Shown here: piece by piece, positions 53,123 to 63,020 of the stretch
How positions within the stretch are numbered: the first letter of the stretch is position 1
How the letters are laid out: each line of letters opens with the position of its first letter
Virus record (IMG/VR): IMGVR_UViG_3300025000_001646
Location: 20,487-84,486 of that record
Origin: a virus
Length of the DNA stretch: 64,000 nt
Strand: one strand, 5' to 3'
Translations under genes and position numbers: made by a program
Notes under the pieces: generated by a model
What the model was told of the DNA's origin: nothing
Seen by the model: the letters and a program-made list of their open reading frames with translations, nothing else
Databases searched by the model: none

Positions 53123-54973
53123 ATGGCAGTTTTAACTAGTGCAGTTGTAGCAGGTCAAACAGCTACGGCGGTACAATATAATAATCTAAGAAATGATGCT
53201 TTAACAGCTGGTCATATTAGTCTTCAGACTATTACTGGAGCAACTAAAACAGTAGTAGCAAACGAATGATACATTTCTCAAAATGATAGTGATAGAATAG
53301 TTTATACTTTACCTACAACAGCTAGTGTTGGAGATGTTTTTATAGTTACTGGAAAAGGTACTGCTGGCTGGAAAATTGCTCAAAATGCTTCTCAAATTAT
53401 TTATTTTTGAAAGGTTTCTACTACTACTTGAGCTAGTTGATACATTCAATCTACTTGAAACAATGATTCAGTTACATTAGTTTGCACTACTACTAATAAT
53501 GGTTGGACTGTAACAAATTCTATTTGAGAAATAACTTTAGATTCTGGTTGAACAAATAATGCTATTGACTGAATTATATGATGAGACGGAAGCGATGGTG
53601 CATTGTCAATCGGTGCTGGAGCAACTACAACTCTTAATACAAATCAAGTTTATAATTATAGTTCTATAGACATAAACGCAACAGGAACACTTGCTTTCAC
53701 AGGTGCTAATGGTGCGGCTCTTATAAACTGTAGTGGAGACGCTACAATCGCAGGAACAATAGAACTTCGCAATCTAGTAACAACTGCTTTCTCTGCCTAT
53801 ACCTCTAACAAGGATAGTCTGATGAGCGGAAGTGCTTATACTGCTGTAACTTATAATGCTGGTGGTGCAGGTGGTACAGCTGGTGGTGTTGCAGGTAATG
53901 GTGGAACAGGTGGAACATCTACTACTGCTTCTGGTACTCCTGGTACTGGTGGTGCAGGAGGAACTTCTGGTAGCAAAAATGGTGGAAATGGAGAAGGTGG
54001 TAATTCTACTACTGGAGGAGGAGGAGGCGGTGGTGGATACGGAGATGGAAATGGAACTGCTGGAGCTACAACTGCCAATACTAATGGAGGTGCTGGAGGT
54101 GCTGCTGATGCAACATCTACTGGTCCTGGTGCTGGAGGAGGCGGTGGTGGAGGTGGATTGACAACTGGAAACGGAGGTGCGGGTGGAGCTGGAGGAGCTA
54201 CTACTAGTGTAAGTGGTGGAGAAAACGGTGGAATAGGTGGTAACGGTGGTGCTTCTGGTGCTAGTGGTGGAAATGGAGGAAATGGTGGACAAGGAGGTGC
54301 TTGCACTAGAACTGTTTCTGGTATAGGAGGTAACGGTGGAGCTGCTTATGCTACTGGTGGTACTGGTGGTGCAGGTGGTGGAGCTAGTGATGATGGACAA
54401 GGTGCAGCAGGAGGAGTAGGAGGTAATTCTTCTCATGGAACTGGTGGTGTTGGCGGAACTGGAGGTAATACCGTTAATGGTAATATTGCTGGTGTTGGTG
54501 GAGCTGGAGGAAATGGAAGAATAGGAGGTGCTGGTGGAACTGGAGGTAACCCTGGTTCTTCTGGAGCTAATGGTGCAGCTGGTGGTGCAGGCGGTAATGG
54601 AACATCTGGATCAACTTGTCTAGCAATGTATGTAAAAGGAGATCTAACCATATCTGCAACTGTAACAGCTAGTGGTGGTAATGGAGGTAAAGGTGGAAAT
54701 GGTGGAAATGGATTTGGTGCTGGAGCTGGTGGGGCTGGAGGTGCTGGCGGAAGTGGTGGAGATGGAGCAGATATAATAATACTATGCAAAGGAACACTTA
54801 CTAATACAGCTACTATAACTAATACAGGTGGTAATGGTGGAACAGGAGGAACAGGAGGTAATGGTGGAGATACTAACTCTACAACTATTGGAAAATCAAA
54901 TGGACAAAATGGAACCAATGGAAGACAAGGTCGTGATGGTCGTAAAATAGTTGCTTCTATTACTAACCTTTAA
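53123..54973 (+). CDS. Glycine-rich tail fibre-like protein
   Basis: 616 aa. Residues 1-160 are a beta-rich head domain (VVAGQTATAVQYNNLRNDAL) with ten UGA-Gly. Residues about 245-600 are a low-complexity Gly-rich run of GGAGG, GGNGG, GGTGG units, like PGRS or polyglycine-II helical fibre domains, interrupted by a globular part (CLAMYVKGDLTISATVTASG). The Gly-rich part has no UGA at all. It may form a polyglycine sandwich that binds glycan at a fibre tip. Confidence 0.72.
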
Positions 54974-54978
54974 TCACT

Positions 54979-55287
54979 ATGTACATATTCTATAAACTTG
55001 ATACACTAAAAATAATGGGAATGTCTACAAATAAAAATTCTATGGAATTCCCTTCAATAGAAACAGAAGAAAATTACCATTCTACTTTTGATTTACAAAT
55101 AATCGAAGAGAATAATAAATATATAATAAAGCCAATTAATTTAACAATTAATGATGAAATAATCAGCGAATTAAATAAAAATAATAAAGTTTATATTGAT
55201 TGAAAGGAACAAGAAAATTGACAATTAATTTTAAATTGAAAAAAGATTAAAAAGGCTTGAAATAAAAAAATTAAAAGAGTAAAATAA
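54979..55287 (+). CDS. Hypothetical protein, 102 aa, possible fibre partner
   Basis: MYIFYKLDTLKIMGMSTNKN then a mixed alpha/beta region and a basic tail (GKKIKKAGNKKIKRVK). The first 74 codons have no UGA, the last 28 have four. Placed right after the fibre gene, so a fibre-assembly role is possible. Confidence 0.55.
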
Positions 55288-55315
55288 TAACGTTTAAGGT
55301 TAAATGATACTAAGG

Positions 55316-55345
55316 AATCTCTCATTCGTGGGAGATTTTTTAGTT
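55316..55345 (+). terminator. Intrinsic terminator after the tail operon
   Basis: AATCTCTCA (55316-55324) and TGGGAGATT (55329-55337) pair around a TTCG tetraloop, followed by TTTT and another T6. This is the strongest terminator in the window. Confidence 0.9.
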
Positions 55346-55352
55346 TTTTCTA

Positions 55353-55379
55353 TTGCAAAAACTATTTAGAAAGTATAAA
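55353..55379 (+). promoter_or_regulatory. Possible promoter of groES-groEL
   Basis: TTGCAA (55353-55358) and TATAAA (55374-55379) with a 15-base spacer, just after the terminator. Spacing is short, so this is tentative. Confidence 0.35.
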
Positions 55380-55408
55380 ATATAAGTAAATACTAACATT
55401 TTTGCAAT

Positions 55409-55684
55409 ATGAATATAAATGATTTAATACCTTTCTGAACTAAAATACTTGTCAAAGTAATTAATCTTGAAGAAAAAGGCTGATTAAGTTTACCAGAGAC
55501 AGAAGAAAAACCATCTGTCCTTTTTTGAGAAGTATTAAAGGTTGGTAATGGTGTAAAGACTTTTAAGGAAGGTATGGTTGTTTTATTCGACAGGTACAAA
55601 TCAAATTACTGTCCTATTCCTTGAGACTTTAACGAATACAGATTTACAATGCCTAAATATATACTTTCTTACTTTACTAAATAA
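55409..55684 (+). CDS. groES: GroES-like co-chaperonin
   Basis: 91 aa. LIPFGTKILVKVINLEEKGG, LPETEEKPSVLFGEVLKVG and GVKTFKEGMVVLFDRYKSN follow GroES: the N-terminal strand, mobile loop (shortened) and roof. Four UGA-Gly at conserved turns. It would cap the GroEL encoded next. Stop and next start overlap (TAATG). Confidence 0.85.
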
Positions 55685-57285
55685 TGGCTAAAATAGTTTA
55701 TTTAAACAACGAATGAAAACAAAAAGTCCTAAAAGGTATATTTACTGTTACTAATGCAGTTAAATGAACTCTTTGACCTAAATGACAAAATGTAATTCTA
55801 GACCAAAAGTTTTCTTACCCTAAAATTACTAACGACGGTGTTACAATAGCCAAAGAAATCGAATTAGAAGACCCTACAGAAGAGATTGGATGTAAGTTAA
55901 TAAAACAGGCAGCAATTAAAACAAACGACGAGGCTGGCGATTGAACGAGTACCTCAACTGTGTTTGCAGAAGCCATTATTACAGAATGATTAAAAGCTAT
56001 TGAGGCTGGTGCTTCTCCTATTTTACTCAAGAATAATATTATAAATATTTCAAATAAGGCAATAGAAATTATAAAGAGAAATGTTGTACCTATAACTAAA
56101 GAAGAAGAAATTATAAATGTAGCCACTATTTCATCTCAAGACGAAAATATTGGTAAAATTATTGCTGAAATTACCGACAAGGTATGAGAAAGCGGTGTAG
56201 TAACAACAGAAGAAATGGCAGAGGTAGGAATTAAAACCGAATTAGTAGAAGGATTAAAAATTGACAATGGTTATTTTTCACTTGATTTTGTTACTGACAG
56301 AAAGAGACTAGAGGCAGTTAGAAAAAATTCTAAGGTCTTTATTACAGATGATACAATTACTAGCGTAGAAGAAATGGCTAGTATTCTTCAAGCTCCTTTC
56401 AAGGCTAATTTTAAAGAGGTTGTTATTATTGCTTCAACAGTAGAAAAAGGGGCATTATATACGGCTCTCAAGAATCATATTGAGGGCAATATTTCTGTTC
56501 TAATTATTAAAGCTCCTTGATATGGAGACAGGAAAATCGAGATGTTAAAAGACATTGCTACTATTACAGGAGGCAAGGTAGTCTCTAAACAATTTGGAAG
56601 AGATTTAAAGAAGGTAACTATGGAAGATTTTGGAGAGGCTGAAACAATCAAGGCATATAAAAATTATTCTGTTATTATAGGCGGTAAAGGTAACAAGGAA
56701 GACCTAGAAAAAAGAAAAGAGGAAATACAATCTCTTATTGAACAAACTACTTCTGACTTTGAGAGGGACAAATACGCTCAACGCCTTTCTCTTCTTAACG
56801 GTGGAGTAGGTATAATCAAGGTAGGTGCTTCCTCTAAGATTGAACTTGATGAAATTAAATATAGAATAGAAGACGCTCTAAACGCCACTAAAGCCGCAAT
56901 AGAAGAAGGTATACTTCCTTGAGGTGGTACTTCTTATTTAAAGATTTTAAACGAATTAGATCAGTATAAGAATGGAGATATTAACAATGATATGGCAGTC
57001 AATATAATCCAGAACGCTCTTAAATACCCTTGTAAAACCATAGCTGAAAATGCTGGGAAAGATGGTGGTTATATTGTAGGAAAGGTTATGGAAAAATATG
57101 AAGATTTTAACTATGGTTATAATGCTAAAACAGATGTATTTGAGGACTTAATGGAGAGTGGAGTAATAGACCCTTTTAAAGTAATTAGATTAGCATTACA
57201 GAATGCCACTAGCGTAGCATCTATTTTCTTAACCACGAATACAATCGTAACAGATATAACAGATGTTGAAAAAGACAAATCATAA
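55684..57285 (+). CDS. groEL: GroEL-like chaperonin
   Basis: 533 aa. [48 protein letters not shown] (ATP site, D of GDGTS) and [18 protein letters not shown] are canonical; [10 protein letters not shown] lies near the end. UGA encodes Gly in LGPKG, GDGT and APGYG, giving very strong proof of the code. The C-terminal GGM tail is absent. Phage chaperonins usually fold capsid or tail proteins. Overlaps groES. Confidence 0.93.
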
Positions 57286-57328
57286 CATAGATAGGCTATT
57301 TAAAATATTTGAGGAAGATAAAGTAATT

Positions 57329-57670
57329 ATGAAAAAATTTATTTACATAGATTTATGAATGCAAAAATTTTGAGAAGAAAAAAAATATTTACTTGTAGCC
57401 TTTCCTAGATGACAAATTTCAAGAGAGCTTGAATATGTTGGCGTTGGAAAAGACAAAGAAGAAGCTACATTTGATTTATTCGAGAGATACTTTTATTCTA
57501 CTAACGAGCCAAAAACTTACAGACAAATATGATTTTTTCTAAATATGAGCGGAGAATCAGTTAGACAGATTATGGACTGAACGAAAGAAAGCCAATTCAC
57601 TAATTCTATAATGGAAAAATTAAGACATAGTAATTTTAATAAAAAATGAATACTTACCAAAAAATATTAG
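57329..57670 (+). CDS. Hypothetical protein, 113 aa
   Basis: MKKFIYIDLGMQKFGEEKKY begins an alpha/beta protein with a C-terminal helical part and ten UGA-Gly. The frame extends upstream into groEL without a better start. It overlaps the next gene by 25 bases. No family recognised. Confidence 0.55.
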
Positions 57671-57870
57671 ATTACATCAATCATTGAGTAGGCGTAATGT
57701 GAGAATATAAAGACAAAGAAGAAATACACATATATTTTTATGGATACTTTAATTGATTTTTGGTTTGTGTGGTAGTAAATTGAGATAGTTATATTCCAGC
57801 ACTTTATGATGAGAAAAAGATTAACGAAATAGACAAATATTTACAACTTATAAAACCTTTCAAAAAATAA
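57646..57870 (+). CDS. Hypothetical protein, 74 aa
   Basis: YQKILDYINHGVGVMGEYKD then IHIYFYGYFNGFLVCVVVNG, beta-rich with four UGA-Gly. Stop overlaps the next start. No family recognised. Confidence 0.5.
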
Positions 57871-58064
57871 TGCAAGACATAAATAAATGCACATATTGTT
57901 GAGAAGAAAAGCCAAAAGATGTAAAATGGTATTGTACTTGGTTATGTCAGAATTGCAAAAAAATAAATGAGCCAAGAAAATATTTTACTCTTAGAGGAAG
58001 ACAATTATGGACTGAAAACAAAGTAACAGAAAGAAACAGCTTTACCGAAATTATTAACTCTTAA
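57870..58064 (+). CDS. Small zinc-ribbon protein, 64 aa
   Basis: KCTYCGEEKPKDVKWYC and CQNCKK give two CxxC pairs typical of an HNH-lacking zinc ribbon; the first G of the knuckle is UGA. The rest is basic. Translation coupled upstream (TAATG). Confidence 0.6.
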
Positions 58065-58077
58065 TTTTATTTTAAAA

Positions 58078-58713
58078 ATGGATTTTAATGCCATTAAGCC
58101 TTATTCTAAAAACCCAAAAAAACATCCAGATGTTCAATTAAAAGCTATTGCTAATAGCATTAAAGAATTTGGTTGGAGACAGCCAATAGTAGTTTGAAAA
58201 GATTGAACTATTATTGTTTGACATTGAAGATATTTTGCTTACCAAAAATATAAAGATGAAATGTCTCTTCCAGAACCAAGAATAGAAGAAGCTAAAGACC
58301 TAGATGATAAAAAAATTACAGCTTATAGAATCGCCGACAACAAATTGAATGAATCAGACTGGGACATGGAAATATTAAAAGAAGAATTTCAAAAGATTGA
58401 TCCATTATTAATTGATATGACTTGATTTGATAATTCATTCATAAACATAAAAAAAGAAGAAATGGAAGTTTTGAACAATATTAAGGAAAACGAATTTTTA
58501 GAATATACTCAAGATGTTAAGGATTTCAACAAAAAGAATGAAGATGTTATATTAGAAAAACAAGGAATTAAATGAGAATATAAAGAAAGATTCCCTGTTA
58601 TTTTTTGGTTTGATGATGAGGAAGAATATAATTTAGTAAAAACATTTTTTCAAAAAGGTAATTGATTTGACAAAGAAAAGCTTATAGAAATTATGTGACT
58701 TACTAAAAATTAA
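58078..58713 (+). CDS. ParB/Srx-like nuclease-domain protein
   Basis: 211 aa. AIKPYSKNPKKHPDVQLKAI, IKEFGWRQPIVVGKDGTIIV and GHGRYFAYQ give the ParB N-terminal domain motifs (the GxxR box, with UGA for several G). ITAYRIADNKLNESDWD continues as in phage ParB-like proteins usually encoded beside DNA methylases or terminase. It may bind or cut DNA near packaging. Confidence 0.8.
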
Positions 58714-58714
58714 T

Positions 58715-59452
58715 ATGATAAAAATTTGCATACCTTCCTTTAATAGATGGTATACCATAAAAGAAAATACGATAAATTTAGTAAAAGATTTATGATTTGA
58801 ACTTTATGTTTTTGTAGAAGATGAAAATAATTTTAATAATTATTCAAAAGAATTAGAATGATTAAATATTAAAATAATACAAACTAATACTAAAAAAATA
58901 GCACCTAAGAGAAATTTCATATTAAATTATTTTAAAGAATGAGATAAAATAGTAATGTTAGATGATGATATTAAATGAATGTATTATTGAGTAAAATGAA
59001 AAGAATTAATAAAAATGTCAGAAGATCAAATTAAGAAATTTATAGAATTGTGATTTTTATATTGTGAAAAAAATTTAATAAAATTATTCTGAGTATATCC
59101 AATAAAAAATAATTTTTTTATGAATAAATCTATAAAAAATGATTGATTCATAATTTGACAATTTATGTGAATAATTATAAATAATTTAAGATTTGATGAA
59201 ATAATAAATTCAAAAGAAGATTATGATTTTACTTTACAAAATATAAAAAAATTTTGAGCTGTGGCAAGATATCAAATGATTTGTTTGCAAGCTATGTGAA
59301 AAAAAAATAATAATAAATGATGATGTAACGAATATAGAAATGATAAAACAGAAAGTGAAGATTTTTTGTATATGAAAGATAAATGGTGAGACTATATAAG
59401 AGAAAATACAAAAAGAAAAAATGAAATAATTATTAATAAAATTATAAAATAA
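58715..59452 (+). CDS. GT-A glycosyltransferase, TAGT/GREB1-like candidate
   Basis: 245 aa. IPSFNRWYTIKENTINLV, APKRNFILNYFKEGDKIVML with DDD (LDDDIKGMYY), and GGCNEYRND near the end. The R-N, DDD and GG..EYR order is that of the TET/JBP-associated glycosyltransferase fold, which glycosylates modified DNA bases. Placed between a ParB-like gene and a radical-SAM gene. About 17 UGA, including both glycines of GGCNEYR. Confidence 0.55.
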
Positions 59453-60757
59453 ATGGATTATTACCAATCTCCAAGAATATCATGAGAATTTCTAGATTGT
59501 TCAATGCCAATGACATTTGATCAATATTCTAATTGTTGATATAACTGTCTTTATTGCTTTAGTACATTCCAAAGAGGTATATGACATTGTAAAGAAAATT
59601 ATTATTGAAATACGATTAAGCATGTTAATGTAGAAAAAATAAAGAAAATGTTTTTAGAAAAAAATCATAAAACATTTGGAAAAATAATAGAAAATAAAAT
59701 ACCAATGCAATGGTGATGACTATCTGATCCTTTTTGTCCGCTAGAAGAACAATTTTGAATTTGATATGAATTATTGCAATTCTTTAATGAAATAGAATAT
59801 CCTATTAGGTTTTCTAGTAAAACAGATTTATTTACTAGACCAGAAGGAAAAAAATATTTAGATTTATTAAAACAAAAACCTCATCTATGGTTTTATATGT
59901 CTAGTATTATTACTATGGATGAAGAAAAAGCTAAACTTATGGAATGAGATGTTCCTACTCCTAAAAAAAGATTTGAAAATTTAAAAGTGTTGTCTGATTT
60001 AGGTATTTACACCACTTTAAGATTGAGACCTTTTATTATTTGATTAAGCGACAAAACATTAGAACAAGAATTTAAAATGGCTAGCGAATCTTGAATTAAG
60101 GCTATTAGCACAGAGTTTTTTTGTTTAGAAAGAAGAATGACAGATCAACTTAAAAATAAATTTAATAAAATGAGTAAAATAATATGATTTGATATTATAA
60201 AGTTTTATGAAAAAGTTAGTTCTTGAAGCGGTTATTTAAGATTAAATTATGAAATAAAAAGAAAATATATTGATATAATGACAAAATTAAGCGAAAAATA
60301 TAATATAAGATTCCATTGTTCAGACGCTCAACATAAAGAAAAATCAATGAGTGGTTCTTGTTGCTGATTACCAGAAGATAATGAAATATTTAATAAATTT
60401 AATAAATGTCAATTTACAAATGCTTTAATGATAGCAAAGCAATCTAAAGATTATACTGTTAAATTTAGTGATATTTCTAAACATGATGTTTTTTTAAAAA
60501 CAATTCAATGGTCTAATGCAGAATGATTAAACCAATGAAATACTAGGAATAGAAATTTTAATAAATGAAAATCATTATTAGACTTTATGAGAATGTGTTG
60601 GAATAATCCAAATAGTGCAAAATCACCATATAAATATTTTGGTTGAATACTTAATCCTATATGATTAGATGAAAATAAAGACATTATTTATAAATTAGAT
60701 TTAGAAAAATCTAATATATCAAATTATTGTATGTGATGTTGAAATTGCAATAAATAA
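59453..60757 (+). CDS. Radical SAM protein
   Basis: 434 aa. SNCGYNCLYCFSTFQRG is the CxxxCxxC 4Fe-4S motif; PMQWGGLSDPFCPLEEQFG follows, as in spore-photoproduct-lyase/Elp3-like radical SAM proteins. A cysteine-rich C-terminus (CMGCGNCN) could bind a second cluster. Many UGA-Gly, including CGYNC. Substrate unknown; the neighbouring TAGT-like gene makes nucleic-acid base modification a reasonable guess. Confidence 0.8.
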
Positions 60758-60781
60758 ATTTAATTAAAGGAGGAAAACAAA

Positions 60782-60946
60782 ATGAAAGAACAATGCCCAA
60801 TTTGCCAAAAAGTTGTTGAAAGTAATGTTATGATTAATTACGAAAAGTTTGGAAAGATGTTAAGAGTCTGTGACCAATGTACTAATAGAATGAATAGTGG
60901 AAAATATAATCATTACTTCAATTTTTTTAATGAGTTGGCTAAATAG
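60782..60946 (+). CDS. Small zinc-finger protein with strong SD
   Basis: 54 aa. CPICQKVVESN and VCDQCTNRMNS form a CxxC-CxxC site. It has an AAAGGAGG Shine-Dalgarno, rare in this part of the genome, and no UGA, like the block at 27.4-29.5 kb. A terminator follows at once, so it may be a recent insert. Confidence 0.65.
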   Translation: MKEQCPICQKVVESNVMINYEKFGKMLRVCDQCTNRMNSGKYNHYFNFFNELAK

Positions 60947-60966
60947 AGGAGAAAATCCTCTATTTT
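60944..60966 (+). terminator. Intrinsic terminator
   Basis: TAGAGGA (60944-60950) pairs with TCCTCTA (60956-60962) around GAAAA, followed by TTTT. It includes the stop of the zinc-finger gene. Confidence 0.8.
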
Positions 60967-60988
60967 AATCATATAACCTTTTATTAAT

Positions 60989-61525
60989 ATGAAAGTTAAA
61001 AATAAATATTCTCTCTATAAAGATGAGTTTATAAAAGAATATGTTTTGGGAAAAACTAAATCGGTAGCTGATTTCGCTAGACAAAAATGATGGATTAAAG
61101 CAAGTGATCCTTCTAATGTTAATTGAGCCATATTAGCCAATACAATAGGCTGGACTAATGAAGCTAAAGATGAGGTAGAAAGAATAAATAAAGAGACTAA
61201 AGAAAGAACAATGGTAGAACTTGAAAAAATAGACTATAATTCTATTGCTATAAAGAAAGAAGAGATTATAAAGGGTTGTACTTTCGGGCTTAAATATTTC
61301 TTTAAGGATTTAACAGATAGATATAAGGCTGGAGAAAGAATTTATGCTTGAGAAGCTAGAGTTATGTATGACATTCTTAATACAGAATTAGAACAATGGC
61401 AAAAAGTAAAACCAGCTGGAGAAAATGAACCTATAACTAAAATTCAATTATTACAGATTATTCACAACGAGATTTATAAACCTATGGAAGATGAAATTAT
61501 TAGAAAAAGTAACGAAAATAAATAA
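60989..61525 (+). CDS. terS: Terminase small subunit
   Basis: 178 aa. DEFIKEYVLGKTKSVADFAR then QKGWIKASDPSNVNGAI is the N-terminal helix-turn-helix of small terminases; a coiled middle and C-terminal oligomer region follow. Only four glycines are UGA; many are GGN. It binds pac/cos DNA for the large subunit next to it. Confidence 0.7.
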
Positions 61526-61527
61526 TT

Positions 61528-62997
61528 ATGCTAACAGATTTAGATTTACGAAAATGAGGTAACGATCTTTTTTGGTTCGCCGAAAATGTTTTTTCTAAGT
61601 CTTTCGATTATGAATTTAGGTCTTGACAACATATAAAGAATACTTGTGACTTATTGCAATATGAATTAAAGACTTGTAGAGTATCAGCCCGTGAGCATTT
61701 TAAATCTAGTTCATTATACCTTTTTTTGTTATATATACTGATGTATGTAACACCTTTGAAAGATTTAAAGGTTGGTTATTTTTCGTATACAAGCAAATTT
61801 TCTGGTAAACATATAAAAGAATTTAAAAAGATTGTCCAGAATAATCCTTATTTCAAAGATGTTATTGATTTAAAACAAAAAGCTGAAAGTCTGGCTGAAT
61901 ATACTTGGGACAATAAGCATACTTTAGAAATTTCTCCTTTTGGTATGCTTGAATTTACTCGTGGTCTACATCTTGACATTATATTGATTGATGACCCTTT
62001 CCAAGACCCAGAAAACTCTCTTAATCTTAGTAAGATTGAAAAGATTAACGAAATATTTAAGACTAATATTTTGCAAATGGGAAAAGGACAAAACACTAGA
62101 ATACATATAGTCGGCACGGCTCTTTCTCCTAAGGATTTTTATTTTGATGATGATTTAATGCACGAATTTAAAAGAGAAATATGGCCTGCAATTAAGAATT
62201 ATGAAAGAAAAGAAATTTTATGGCCAGAATATTGGACTTTCAAAGCATTAATGGGAAAGAAAAAAAGTGTTGGAGACAATACCTTCAACCAAGAATTTTG
62301 CTGCGTTCCTAAGTCAGTAGACGAAGGTTTTTTTAAGAAGGAAGAAATAGATGCAGTTTCTAAAAAAGAACTTATTAATCACGATATAAATGTTTTAAGA
62401 GACACCAAAGCTGATATAATAGCTTGATTTGATATTGGTAAAAAAGCACATGTGTCTTCTCTTAGTATTTTTGAAGTCAATCATTCACAAAAAAAAGTTA
62501 AGCAAATTCATCAAATTTTTATGGAGAAATGGAATTATTCAAATTGATCTGAATTTATTCCTCAAAAACCTACTCAAATTGAATATTTAAAAAAGGCAAT
62601 ACAAAATTTTAAAATTGATAGTTTATTTTATGACAATACTAGAGGAGAATTTGAAATTTATGCAGAACAACATATGCTCCCAAGAGAAATGAAGCCAGTA
62701 GTTTTTAGTAGTAAAGAAAAAAATAAAATGGCTACACAATTCGCTACACTAGTCTATAATAGAAAAATAGAATTGATTGAAGATGAAGATTTAAAGAAGT
62801 CTTTATTGATGGTTATGGGTGATTTAAATTCAGTTTCTTTTGGTTGATTTCATGGAGATGCTTTTTGGTCTATATGTTTAGCCCTGAAAGACTTGTCTGT
62901 ACAGTCTCTTATGAGCGATAATATAAATATATACATGAATGAAATTGATGGTGGTTGAAAATGAATTATAGACAGTTGACTTCCAAAAGGCTGGTAA
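61528..62997 (+). CDS. terL: Terminase large subunit
   Basis: 489 aa. CRVSAREHFKSSS (variant Walker A), LHLDIILIDDPFQDPEN (Walker B), VGTALSPKD (motif III) and the nuclease part IIAGFDIGKKAHVSSLSIF with YDNTRGEF and GGFHGDAFWSICLAL. Residues 43-299 have no UGA, while both flanks do. ATP-driven DNA packaging and cleavage. Three bases separate it from terS. Confidence 0.88.
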
Positions 62998-63020
62998 TTA
63001 TATTATAAATTTTTCTCTAT

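Noticed and set aside
53774-54918. Minus-strand and alternative-frame ORFs in the glycine-rich fibre gene
   Set aside because: They are Pro-, Ser- or Val-rich shadows of GGN repeats, without starts in good context.
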